Assembly: GCA_902984215.1 (NCBI GenBank)
Contig: CADWAF010004357.1
Span: 1-20,171 of the forward strand
Reading direction: 5' to 3'
Length of the DNA stretch: 20,171 nucleotides
From: Willaertia magna
Lineage: Eukaryota > Heterolobosea > Eutetramitea > Acrasida > Naegleriidae
Shown here: in pieces, positions 1 to 9,402 of the stretch
Layout of the letters: each line of letters begins with the position of its first letter
Numbering within the stretch: position 1 is the stretch's first letter
Notes under the pieces: model-generated
Databases searched by the model: none
Told to the model about the DNA's origin: nothing
Seen by the model: only the letters and a program-made list of their open reading frames with translations
Made by a program: the position numbers and the translations under genes

Positions 1-1281
1 CTAATTTAGTAATTTTTAACACTCTAAAAAGTAATTGAAAAAATTCACCAAATAAAATTACCAACCCAAAAAGTACTTGAATTTTTAACATCCACAAATT
101 TTACCTCACAAAATTAAACCCTTTGAAAATGCATCACCAAATAGTCTTAATTGTTGATATCTTTATTAAATCTCTGTGAACCTTTTTATTCAATAATTAA
201 GAAAAAATAAAGCAATCTTTTACACAATTCTTTTAAAGTGAAATTCAAGTTCAGAGCTAGATAACGAAGATAATAAAAATGCACAAAATGGTATTGACAA
301 CAATTGAACCAACAATTTTAATTGGTCCAACACATTCTTGTGATGAATTATTTAAAGTAACAACAGTTACAGCTCCTCCTTTGCGTTTCCATTACACTGA
401 ACAAAAAACAACCATGAGCGTTAGCAATTATTATTGTAATAATAATAATAGCAGTTCTGTACTACAGCAGCACAGTGTAAAGAGGAGTGAGCCTTATTAC
501 TTTGTCCAACATAACTGTAATAAGGAAGAAGAAGAGATTGCATTACTTTCAATAATGCAATTAAAAGAGTCATCCCACTTTCCCACATTGCAGTGTTATT
601 CAAGTAGTAGTACTAATAGTGAAGAAGATATATCTAATAACAGTAATGTCAATAATAATAGTAGTAATATCTGTGGTAGTTGTAAGCTTAAATCACAGTC
701 CTTACCCACTGTAACAGAAAGTAAATCTAATCAACTAACTAATAATTTACTGAATAATGAGACTTATAATTGTTGTAGTCCCTCTGCTTGCAGTAGTAGC
801 ACAACAACTGCCTATAGTTGCCCTAGTAATTGTTGTACAGAAAGTGGTAGTAGTAATTGTAGCTCAATAACAATGCAAGAAGAAAAGATAACTAAAGTGC
901 TGTCACAAAATGACAATCATTGTGAAACCATTATAAGAAAACAATCCAAAAAGAAGAAGAATACTATAAGAAAGAATACTAATAAAAAAGAAGATGAAAA
1001 TGTAATAATAAGAACAGAAACGAATGGCGTTAAAAAGTCAACTAGGTAAGTTTAATAAGAATTTCCTTAATAATAATATTTATTATTGTAATTTATTGTA
1101 AATTAAATTATAAATAGAGGAAGAAAACCAAAACCTAAAAAGACAAATTGTAAAGGTGGATCATGGACAGATGAAGAACATGAACAATTTTTAAAAGGAT
1201 ATGAATTATATGGAAATAATTGGTCTAAAATTGCTGATTTATTTGTAATAACGAGACAAAGAACACAAGTTGCATCACATG
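1..1281 (+). repeat. Tandem duplication unit A
   Basis: Positions 1-1281 align with 1627-2624 at high identity. The unit covers about 280 nt of upstream sequence, exon 1, intron 1 and exon 2 of the Myb gene. Similarity stops just after the intron 2 donor. The window begins exactly at the first aligned base of the unit, so the left edge may be a contig end inside a longer array. Confidence 0.9.
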
Positions 1282-1367
1282 GTAAGTATTTAATTTAATT
1301 AATATTTTTAATATTCATTTCACACTTTACAGCACAGAAATGGCTAAGAAAAAATTGTAAAAAATAA
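279..1367 (+). CDS. SHAQKY-type single-repeat Myb-like protein, copy A (3 exons)
   Basis: Predicted exons are 279-1045, 1118-1281 and 1333-1367. They join in frame to 321 residues ending in TAA. Both introns (72 and 51 nt) are GT-AG with GTAAGT donors. Residues 1-255 are Ser/Asn/Thr/Cys-rich and low in complexity, with a basic Lys-rich stretch just before the domain. Residues 257-321 form one Myb/SANT repeat: Trp272 and Trp291 are the spaced tryptophans, and the third helix carries a TQVASHAQKW motif, a variant of the SHAQKYF signature with Trp for Tyr. Proteins of this family bind DNA as transcription regulators in plants and many protists; the target is unknown here. The motif is split by intron 2, so the domain is visible only after splicing. 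The ATG at 279 is the first in frame and its upstream region is duplicated before copy B. The domain call is firm; the exact start is less so. Confidence 0.85.
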
Positions 1368-1491
1368 AAAAAAATATTAAAAATTAAAAAAAATTAAACA
1401 GTCACAACAAACAATTGTGAAAATATTGACAATAATTTTCTGGTGGCAATATGCTGAAGGAAGTGGTGATGGAAAAAAGTAAATAAAAACT

Positions 1492-1500
1492 GGCGGGAAA
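1492..1500 (+). promoter_or_regulatory. E2F/DP-like site
   Basis: GGCGGGAAA is the reverse complement of TTTCCCGCC, a full match to the E2F consensus TTTSSCGC. It stands out in AT-rich DNA about 410 bases upstream of Myb copy B. Function is inferred from sequence only. Confidence 0.35.
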
Positions 1501-1533
1501 GATGAATTACCAACTACAAAAAAATATGTCCAC

Positions 1534-1560
1534 ACCCGGGTTCGATTCCCGGCAGCCGAG
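1534..1560 (+). pseudogene. tRNA-Asp 3' fragment (T arm and 3' acceptor strand)
   Basis: The 27 bases match the 3' end of the tRNA-Asp gene at 9110-9136 exactly: T stem and loop, the 3' acceptor strand CAGCCGA and the discriminator G. The D arm and anticodon arm are absent. No CCA follows. Instead the next 20 or so bases resemble the trailer of the intact gene (GAGTTAA, a T4 run, then GAA), so the fragment was copied from genomic DNA rather than from a mature tRNA. It keeps a perfect Pol III B box (GGTTCGATTCC). Confidence 0.85.
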
Positions 1561-1626
1561 TTAATTTTCGAATTTGTGCAGCGGGAGTTGATGAAACTCA
1601 TCGTCAAAGGGCCGGACTCACAAACT

Positions 1627-2624
1627 CTAATTTAGTAATTTTTAACACTCTAAAAAGTAATTGAAAAAATTCACCAAATAAAATTACCAACCCAAAAAGT
1701 CCTTGAATTTTTAACATCCACAAATTCTACCTCACAAAATTAAACCCTTTGAAAATACATCACCAAGTAGTCTTAATTGTTGATATCTTTATTAAATCTC
1801 TGTAAAAAACTTTTATTAAATAATTAAGAAAAAAATAAAGCAATCTTTTACACAATTCTTTTAATTATTAAAGTGAAATTCAAGTTCAGAGCTAGATAAC
1901 GAAGATAATAATAATGCACAAAATGGTATTGACATTACAGTGTTATTCAAGTATTAGTTCTAATAGTGAAGAAGAAATATCTAATAACAGTAATGTCAAT
2001 AATAATAGTAGTAATATCTGTGGTAGTTGTAAGCTAAAATCACAGTCCTTACCCACTGTAACAGAAAGTAAATCTAATCAACTAACTAATAATTTACTGA
2101 ATAATGAGACTTATAATTGTTGTAGTCCCTCTGCTTGCAGTAGTAGCATAACAACTGCCTATAGTTGCACAAGTAATTGTTGTACAGAAAGTGTAGTAAT
2201 TGTAGCTCAATAACAATGCAAGAAGAAAAGATAACTAAAGTGCTGTCACAAAATGACAATAATTATGAAACCATTATAAAAAAACAATCTAACAAGAAGA
2301 AGAATACTAGAAGAAAGAATACTAATAAAAAAGAAGATGAAAATGTAATAATAAGAACAGAAACGAATGGCATTAAAAAGTCAACTAGGTAAGTTTAATA
2401 AGAATTTCCTTAATAATAATATTAATTATTGTAATTTATTGTAAATTAAATTATAAATAGGGGAAGAAAACCAAAACCTAAAAAGACAAATTGTAAAGGT
2501 GGATCATGGACAGATGAAGAACATGAACAATTTTTAAAAGGATATGAATTATATGGAAATAATTGGTCTAAAATTGCTGATTTATTTGTAATAACGAGAC
2601 AAAGAACACAAGTTGCATCACATG
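1627..2624 (+). repeat. Tandem duplication unit B
   Basis: This is the second copy of unit A, in the same orientation and starting 1626 bases downstream. The length difference of 283 nt is explained by the 288-nt deletion, the 4-nt deletion, a 7-nt insertion shortly before the start codon and two single-base insertions. The upstream 287 nt are conserved with A, so the promoter was duplicated with the gene. Confidence 0.9.
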
Positions 2625-2748
2625 GTATGTATTTAATTTTTTCATAAAAATTATTTTAATTACACTCTATATATTTTACAAAATATAATTTTGTAACAAC
2701 TTGTAAATAGCACAAAAATGGTTAAGAAATAAAGGAAAAAAAATATAA
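1914..2748 (+). pseudogene. Myb-like gene copy B, with frameshift and internal deletion
   Basis: This is a tandem paralogue of copy A. Relative to A it lacks 288 nt (A residues 8-103) at an ACA microhomology. It also lacks 4 nt at about 2191-2195, which shifts the frame to a TAA at 2211-2213. After the shift the A frame resumes. Exons 2216-2388, 2461-2624 and 2711-2748 would give 124 residues from the ATG at 2216, including a full Myb repeat that matches copy A up to SHAQKW. Exon 2 matches copy A base for base after its first few bases, and intron 1 is also 72 nt. Intron 2 (86 nt, donor GTATGT) and exon 3 differ clearly from copy A. It may be a young pseudogene or a gene that now makes a short DNA-binding protein without the Ser/Asn-rich arm, possibly competing with copy A. 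The sequence cannot tell these apart. Confidence 0.65.
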
Positions 2749-3073
2749 ATTACAAAATGTTTCATAAAAATTTAAATAAAATATTGTAAAAATTATATTG
2801 TGCAATTTAAATAAACCAACTTTATTATTGTAAAGCATTGTCAAGTAACTCAACAGCAAAAATAAAGCACTTTGGCGACTGGTGAGATTTGGAAGATTTA
2901 TTTATAAATATCAAATAATTTTTAAAACTTTTAAATTTTAAATGTGCTAATATTTTGGTTGAAGTAAAGAAAAAAGGTGCCTCCTCTTATGGTTTCCAAA
3001 TATTAAAATTTAAACACTGGGGGTGGCATATTCTCAACCACCAAATGTAATGCAATAAATATCAATTTTTATT
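2749..3073. other. Convergent intergenic region, Myb copy B / RING gene
   Basis: The left part holds likely 3' sequence of Myb copy B, with TGTAA at 2785-2789 and again near 2829. A TTTGGCGACT E2F-like half-match lies at 2871-2880, in an unexpected place between two 3' ends. I see no further gene; a more GC-rich patch at about 2975-3045 has no reading frame I trust. Confidence 0.5.
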
Positions 3074-3412
3074 TTACATTAATTCCTTTCTACAAACAGG
3101 ACATGAACAATTCTCTCTAGTCCATCTATTTAAACAATTCATATGATATAAATGATTACAATGCGTTTTATAAATTTCTTCATTATTCTCAAATTCACAT
3201 AAACAAATACTACATTCTTCCTTTTCTTCTTCTGTTGTTGTTGAACTTGCAGGTTGTTGAAAACGTATTTTTCTAATCTTTGTAGGGGCCCCTCTTCTAT
3301 GCCTACTACTGCTAGAGGAACTACCAAAGTTTGCCTCTAACATCCTTAACATATTATTTAGTTGTTGTTGACTTCTTAACAGATTATTTAGGTTTTGTCT
3401 TTGACTTCTCAT
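3074..3412 (-). CDS. Small RING-H2 zinc-finger protein (probable E3 ubiquitin ligase)
   Basis: From the ATG at 3412 the product has 112 residues. The N-terminal half is rich in Gln, Asn and Leu, then comes a Ser run and a basic patch. The C-terminus is a complete RING-H2 finger: Cys67-x2-Cys70, Cys85-x-His87, His90-x2-Cys93 and Cys104-x2-Cys107, with the usual Trp97 and a CPVCR ending. RING-H2 fingers bind two zinc ions and recruit E2 ubiquitin-conjugating enzymes; the substrate is unknown. The stop is TAA. Upstream, the same frame stays coding-like (Gln/Glu-rich) back to about 3500 but is broken by TAG at 3464-3466 and a TGA close to a good AG acceptor. The start at 3412 is therefore the first usable ATG after that stop. 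The N-terminus may have been lost, or this copy may be decaying. Confidence 0.75.
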   Translation of the reverse strand: MRSQRQNLNNLLRSQQQLNNMLRMLEANFGSSSSSSRHRRGAPTKIRKIRFQQPASSTTTEEEKEECSICLCEFENNEEIYKTHCNHLYHMNCLNRWTRENCSCPVCRKELM

Positions 3413-3917
3413 TAATAATACATCACTAAGTGATTCATTTCGTTGTTCTTGTGGGTATTGAAACTACTCCTCTTCTTGTTGTTTTAATCTCTTCCGATTT
3501 CATCTGTAAAAAATTTTTTAAAAAAGGCTAGAAACAAAGTAAAAAACAAAGCTAGGTTGAAGTGTTTTTTTTTTGAATGTTGGAATTCGAATAATTTGCA
3601 TTAAAAATAGGTTTTATAGAAACAGGAAGTAAAAAAGAAAAAATATATAAAGACGCCAAAAATTTGCATCAACGCAGTTTTCGGGTTGAACAAAATTTTC
3701 AAATTTTATTAATTTGTTCAATAAAGTCGTGGCATTTAGTTTTACAACTATCAGCAATGCTGGTGGTTTGTTTTTAAGTGTCAAACATTGTCAACAACAA
3801 CATGAAAACAAGACGATTTTTACTCGTACGGGTTTTGACATGTTGGCGCCAAAGTAGACTACAATTTTTTTTTCATGTAACGATTTAAGCTAACGTTCTT
3901 TTTCATTTTAAAAAAGA
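3413..3917. other. Divergent promoter region, RING gene / coiled-coil gene
   Basis: This 505-base region separates the minus-strand RING gene from the plus-strand coiled-coil gene. Near 3413-3510 it holds a broken coding-like extension of the RING frame and an acceptor-like TTTTTTACAG on the minus strand. A TATA-like TATATA on the minus side lies near 3644, beside an E2F-like site. A palindromic E2F-like site at 3843-3853 lies 65 bases before the coiled-coil ATG. Confidence 0.5.
3843..3853 (-). promoter_or_regulatory. E2F/DP-like site upstream of the coiled-coil gene
   Basis: TTGGCGCCAAA reads TTTGGCGCCAA on the minus strand, a full match to the E2F consensus TTTSSCGC inside a near-perfect palindrome. 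A second partial site (GACGCCAAAAA, minus TTTTTGGCGTC) lies at 3652-3662. Such sites usually drive S-phase or cell-division genes; that link is inferred here. Confidence 0.4.
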
Positions 3918-6900
3918 ATGCCCAAGAAGAAAGATACATCATCATCTCCTTCATCAGGATCCTATCATGTATCATATAAGAAAAATATTAATAATAAGGA
4001 AGATTATTTAATTAATATGCCAGCGGAAAAGGATACTGTAAATATACCTTTAACTTCATTAATAAGAAAACAATATGAAGAAAGGTTATTAAGTATTTCT
4101 GAAGGATTAACAAAGTTAGTTAAGGATTTAAAAAATGATAGAATTATACAACAAATGGATAAAGATCAGGCAAGCGCTGTTCATATAAAAGAAAGAATTT
4201 TTGAAATTATTAAGGATGCTTTAAGAGCTGGTAGGTTTTTATAATATCCCGAAAAAATTTATACCTTAAACAATTTTGTATTATTTATAACAAATAGAAC
4301 AAGAAGGAGTAGTTCAAAGATTAATTGAGGATGTCTCCAAGTTAGAAAATGCTAATTTATTATTAAATGAAAAATGTAATGAAATTGAAAATATTTTGGA
4401 AAGTGAAAAGAATGTAAGAAATGAAAAGGAAAAGAAAATTAATCAATTAAAAATTAAAGTGAAAGAATTATTAGCGACACAATCATCAATGGAAGGATTT
4501 AAATTAAATGATTTACATACTAGAATAGGTTCTCTTGAACAAGAATTAGTTTTAAAAGAAAATGATATTAAAAAAAAGAAGAAAATGGTTTTAAAGTAAG
4601 TTTACAACAATTATAGGAAGTGAATTTTTTATTTTTATTTATAACATCTATAAAGAGAGAGAGTGGAAAATAAACAATTAATTGAGGATTTAAATGTGAA
4701 AAATTTAGAATTAGTGGAACTGAGACAAAAAGTGAAAGAATTAGAAGATCAATTACAAGAAAAGGAAAATTTAATTCAACAAAAAGAAAAATATGTTGAA
4801 AAACTACAGGAAAAGAGTGAACAATTTCATGAAGCAAATGTTAAAATGGTTGAAGAGGTTAGTCAAAAAGTTGCAGATGAAGCTAAACTTTGTAAAAATA
4901 CAAATAAGATATTAAAAAAGAAGGTATTTGAGTTAGAAGAAGCATTAAAACAAAAGTCAGAACAAGCCAATGAAGCAAATTCAATTATATTGAGGGTTCA
5001 AACTAAGATAAATAAATACAAAGAAAGATATGAAGAGTCAGAACGAAAGAGAGAAAGAATTGAAAAGGAATTTAAGAGAATTAAAACTGATTTAGAGGAA
5101 TCTATTGAAAGGGAAAGAAAAGCTCATAATGATTTACAAACAGAATTTGGAAAGAGAATGAATGATAGAGTTGCTGAGAGTGAAAAGAGAATTAAGGAAA
5201 TTTATGAAGGAAAAATATTTACTTTGGAAAGAGAAATTCATCAAAAAGAAGCTCTTATACAGAAATCTCAATATGAGCAATTGTGGCATACTCAAATGTT
5301 TAATAATTTGGTAAGTTTACTATTTCGTTTATTTAATTTATTAATTTCATTTTAGAAAACAATGCAACCAGAACAAGTTGACAAGATGCTAGAAGTCTAT
5401 GAAAGTAAATTAAAAACGTTCCAAAGAGATTATATGCAAATTAGTGAACACGAAAGGATAGTGTCAGAAATGGAAAGTAAATTCAATTCAGAAAAGAAAG
5501 ATTTTGATAGAAAATTAGAAAATGACAAGAAGGATCTTGAAAGAAAATTGGAGAATGAATTTGAGTCTAAGATGAAGGATTTAGAACATAGAAAACAAAA
5601 AGAATTTAACTATACCATATCCAACATTAAACAAGCAGTTAAGGATTTAGAAAATACTTTAGATGAAGAAAGAGATGAAAACAAGAAACTTAGAAAAGAT
5701 TTAATGCAAAAAGAAGAAGAAATAGGGTACTATAGAGGAGAGTTAAAAGAGATTGAAAAGAAGAAACAAGGTATTTCAAGTCAATTTGAGGAAAGCCAAA
5801 AGAATTTAGAAAAATTAAAAGAAATAATTGATAAAGAAACAACTGAGAAACAACAAATTCAACAACATTGTGCTTCACTTTCAGAAGAAGTCAAAACGTT
5901 AAGTGGGCAATTAGATGAATTTAAGAAATATGCTGAGAGTTTAGATGCTGTAGTCAAACAGAAAAAACTAGAAGTCTCTAAATTAAAGGAAAGTATAACT
6001 GGAGAATCTGAAAGGTTTGATGAGTTAGCTAGAGAAAATCAAGAGTTAAATGCAAATAATGAAAAACTAAAGAAGGAAAACAAAAAATTATCTGAAACAA
6101 TTAATTCAGCTGTGGATATAATCTCTTTGGCTAATAACAATTCTATTGAGTTTAGAAAGTATAGAGTAGTTACAGGGAAGATTGAAGACATTGAAGATTT
6201 ATGTTTAGAGCTAAATCGTTGTATTGAGGGAAATAAGATTCAATATCAACAAACAATACAAGAACTAAATTCAAAATATCAAAAAGAAATTAAGAAATTA
6301 GAGGAAATTATAAGAAAAAAGAAACATAATGATAGCCTTACAGAATTTAAATTTAAAACTGAAATTAGTTCCTTAAGAAGAGAAATCGATGGTGTTAAAC
6401 AATTATCAACTAGTCAATTAACAATGATGAGACAACAAATGAAAACATACTTAGAGAGTATTCTTCAAAAGAGTAATGATATAATAATAAATAAGGATAA
6501 CGAGATGTATAAGAGAAAACAAAATTATGAAAAGGAAATATCAGAGTTAAGGATAAGATATGATAAAGATTTAAATGATATTAAAATTAAATATGAGAAA
6601 CAACTATCAGAAGCTAAGAATTCATATCAAATAATAGAAACTGATTTAAGACAACAATTAGCTACCGCAGAACAACAATTAAAACAAATATCTAAAGATA
6701 AATCATCTGAAATGAGTGAAAAGAATTTATATTTAAAGAAATTTGATGATTTAAAACGATTAGTTAAAGTGATTAGTGATCATTTACCTATCCCAACAGA
6801 TGTCAGTAATGGTTTATTATGTCCTCACACAGATTCTATAGAAAAGGCATTTCATAATTTCAATTCTTTATTGATTACTTTTGGTAAAGAAAAGGAACAA

Positions 6901-7551
6901 TATAAATTCCAACAAGAAAGAATGGCAGATGACATTAAGAATTTAAAAGCTCAAGTTAATATACTTGAAGGAACAAATCAAAAATTAGAAGTTTCAAATA
7001 ATTTATTAAAGAAAACTAATGAAGATACCTTAAAAGAATTCCAAGATTTAGTAATACAATTAAATAAAATTAAAAAGGAAGTGGATACACTTGAACAATC
7101 AAGAGAAAGAGAATTAAATGAAACACAATTAAAATTAAAAGGATCATTTGAAAAACAAATTACAGAATTATCTAAAAAATTTGAAACTGATAAACAAAGA
7201 GCCTTACAATTAGAAAAAGATAAATTCGATACAGAAGTTAATTTACTTAAAAAACAATTAGAAGAAGCCCTTAAAGAAATTGATGTTAGAAAAGCACAAA
7301 TATTAGAACAACAAAAATTACGTGATAAAGAAAAACAAGAAACAATTGAACTAAGGAGAAGTGTTACAGAAAATGAAAAGAAAATTAAGGAAGTTGAAAG
7401 GGAAAGAGAACATTATAAAAAGAAATCAGATAAGAATGAAAAGAGATATAAAGCATATCATGATATGTTAAATAGTTTATCTAATGTAGCAGCTACTGCT
7501 TCCTCTAATGATGATAGCCTTGAAGGTTCTTCTTCTTCTAGTATTCTCTAA
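3918..7551 (+). CDS. Long coiled-coil protein (4 exons, 1153 residues)
   Basis: Exons are 3918-4230, 4298-4595, 4656-5310 and 5356-7551. They join in frame to 3462 nt including TAA. Introns are 67, 60 and 45 nt, with GTAGGT, GTAAGT and GTAAGT donors. The N-terminus (about 50 residues) is basic and Ser-rich. A predicted helical segment follows, then nearly continuous Glu/Lys/Gln/Leu heptad-like coiled coil to about residue 1130. It is interrupted around residues 885-910 by a short region with Pro, Cys and His. The tail is Ser-rich. There is no motor head, ATPase motif, zinc finger or membrane segment. Such proteins are usually structural, for example in the centrosome, basal body, Golgi or cytoskeleton. 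I do not recognise the family. The ATG at 3918 has an A-rich lead (AAAAAAGAATG). The E2F-like site upstream hints at cell-cycle control. Confidence 0.88.
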
Positions 7552-7675
7552 TTAAAAGGCAAGTAAGCATTCAATTAAGGTAAGCAAGCAAATGACTGAG
7601 TAATTATCTAAGTTTACTGTAAATATTTTCCTATAAATATAGTAATTTATCATTAAGTGATTATAATATACCTAT
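7552..7675. terminator. Shared 3' region of two convergent genes
   Basis: The 124 bases between the coiled-coil and RCC1-like stop codons must hold both 3' ends. TGTAAA at 7618-7623, 67 bases after the plus-strand stop, is a candidate polyadenylation signal for the coiled-coil gene. No matching TGTAA is seen on the minus strand. Confidence 0.35.
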
Positions 7676-9053
7676 TTAAAATAATTGGAATGATATATCA
7701 CTAATTTTATAAGCATCACTAAAATTAAATTTAAAATTAATCTTTCTTTTTGAGTTAATTATTGTAAAGTCATATCCAGCCTTAACTTTAAAATCTCTTA
7801 AATTTAAATAATTAAATTTAATTTCAGTATATTTTTTATAACTACCATAATTTCCTCTATTTAATAAATTATTAAACATTATTCCAGCCATAAATATTTT
7901 TTCATCTTTAAAAATAATTATTTTAATGATCCAAAAAGTACTTACTTGTTGTAATAACAGAATAATGTCTTCCACATGTCAAATGTAAAACATTATTAAA
8001 TGTATTTAATTTAAAATTTGTACCATAAATATGATGTCTATTAGCACAATAACCACTTTCATCTTCCACTTCTCCAAAAGGATTACTAATTACTTCTCCA
8101 AAAATAAAATAATCATTTTGTAATGTTTTAATTGCAGCAAAATAATATCCAGCAATAACTTTTTCAATATTTTCTTTAATTTTTGTAAAATATAAACAAC
8201 TTCTACATAAATCTTTTGGTAAACCATTTTCTCCTCCATATGAACCACCACTTACAAATAAATCATTATCATTTGTCAAAATAAATGAACAATTATTAGT
8301 TGCCACAATTTCTTTAATTATCTTTCCTTTTAAAGAATCAACATTACATTTTATTAAATCATTCGTTTTATGTTCATTATGATTATTATAAGATAATGCT
8401 CCATCGTCTTTAAAAAATTTATAAAATTTAAAAAATTTAAAAAAAATACTTACAACATTTTCCATAACCATATAAAGTATTATTTTCTGTTAAAATTAAA
8501 ACATGTTCATCACCACAAGCAATTTTTACAATTTTTTCATAATTAAATTTATCTATTGTAAATTCTTTTTTGTAAAATTTTGAAAATAATAAAATTCTTC
8601 CACTTTCTAAAGTTTATTTAATAAAAAATATTAAAAAAATATTAAAAACTTACTTGTTAACATTACAAAATAATTTGAAAATTTTGTTACAATTTTTTTA
8701 ATTGGTTCTTTTATTGTAAATTTTAATAAATGTAAATTTTCATTAAAAATAAAACCAAATTTCTTTAATTTTGTAAAGTCCATCATTTTTGAAGATTTAA
8801 AATAAACTTGTCCATTTAATTTATTGAACATAAATATTCCACCACAAAAGGCAATTATTTTAAATTCATTTTGTAAATTATTAATTAAATATTGTTCATT
8901 ATTTGATAAGAAAATTAAAGAAAATTCATTATCACAAATTATTAAAGGTTTATTTTTGTGATATAAAGAAATATTTTTATTCTTTTTATCTATTTTAAAA
9001 GTAATGGGAATAATTATGGGTGGTTTTTGAGACATTTTTTGTTGGAAAGACAT
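7676..9053 (-). CDS. RCC1-like beta-propeller protein (4 exons, 414 residues)
   Basis: Transcribed right to left, exons are 9053-8654, 8606-8454, 8407-7946 and 7905-7676. Introns are 47, 46 and 40 nt, all with GTAAGT donors, and the exons join in frame to 1245 nt ending in TAA. The spliced product shows divergent RCC1 repeats. One reads IVKIACGDEHVLILT followed by LYGYG. Others read EIVATNNCSFILT with LFVSGG, HLTCGRHYSVITT with IFMAG, and KVKAGYDFTIIN. These match the alternating strand pattern of RCC1 blades. The splice between ITT and NEKIFMAG restores one repeat, which supports the model. RCC1 family members act as GTPase exchange factors or scaffolds; Ran exchange cannot be claimed here. 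Four hundred residues suit one seven-bladed propeller. The gene is more AT-rich and Lys/Asn/Ile/Phe-biased than its neighbours, so the repeats are hard to see without splicing. Confidence 0.8.
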
Positions 9054-9109
9054 TTAAATTACTTTTCAGAAATGTTTGTTAACGCCCACGCAAAAAGTTC
9101 AAAATTTAA

Positions 9110-9180
9110 CTCGGCTGCCGGGAATCGAACCCGGGTCGCGAGAGTGACAGTCTCGAATGCTACCACTATACCACAGCCGA
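9110..9180 (-). tRNA. tRNA-Asp (anticodon GUC)
   Basis: Read on the minus strand from 9180, the cloverleaf folds as follows: acceptor TCGGCTG pairs with CAGCCGA (7/7), anticodon stem CGAGA with TCTCG (5/5) around loop CTGTCAC (anticodon GTC), and T stem CCGGG with CCCGG (5/5) around TTCGATT. The D stem is weak (GTAT/GCAT). Discriminator G at 9110 is as expected for tRNA-Asp. A box (TGGTATAGTGG) and B box (GGTTCGATTCC) are present. The trailer has T4 and then T5 runs that can end Pol III transcription. There is no intron and no encoded CCA. Confidence 0.95.
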
Positions 9181-9402
9181 TCTGATTAATTTGGCTGCTT
9201 TGATTTGGTTGTTAAGCGCTGGCGTTCAATTTCTATGGTTGAGAACAAAAAAGAGTACTTTACTTCCAAGTGGAAAATAAGAAAACTGGCCAGAAGAAAA
9301 GAAAATGGAGGCTCAATAATTGAGGCTAGTATCATACTCAACTACAATCCGTGGTTCAATAAATGTACATTATTAATTTGTTACAAACAACTTATATAGA
9401 TA

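Larger units (their letters stand above)
1368..1626. other. Spacer between the Myb copies
   Basis: This noncoding spacer is more GC-rich than its surroundings. It holds an E2F-like GGCGGGAAA at 1492-1500, the tRNA-Asp 3' fragment at 1534-1560, and a GC-rich stretch up to the start of unit B. The minus-strand reading through it translates the tRNA fragment and is not a gene. Confidence 0.7.

Noticed and set aside
1534..1560. Primer-binding site of an LTR retrotransposon
   Set aside because: A primer-binding site would pair with mature tRNA including CCA. Here the genomic trailer follows instead, and no LTRs or reverse transcriptase are present.
1377..1607. Minus-strand 76-codon frame containing AAGNRTRV
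   Set aside because: This is the translation of the tRNA-Asp 3' fragment, a well-known false gene signature.
3464..3466. TAG as a sense codon (altered genetic code)
   Set aside because: TAG ends the XPC and 19170 genes at sensible places, and XPC has no extension after it. A broken or shorter RING gene is simpler.
9235..9399. Plus-strand 54-codon frame between the tRNA and the second coiled-coil gene
   Set aside because: It is short, with no recognisable motif, splice or 3' support, and it ends 3 bases from a convergent stop. It could be real, but nothing in the sequence supports it.
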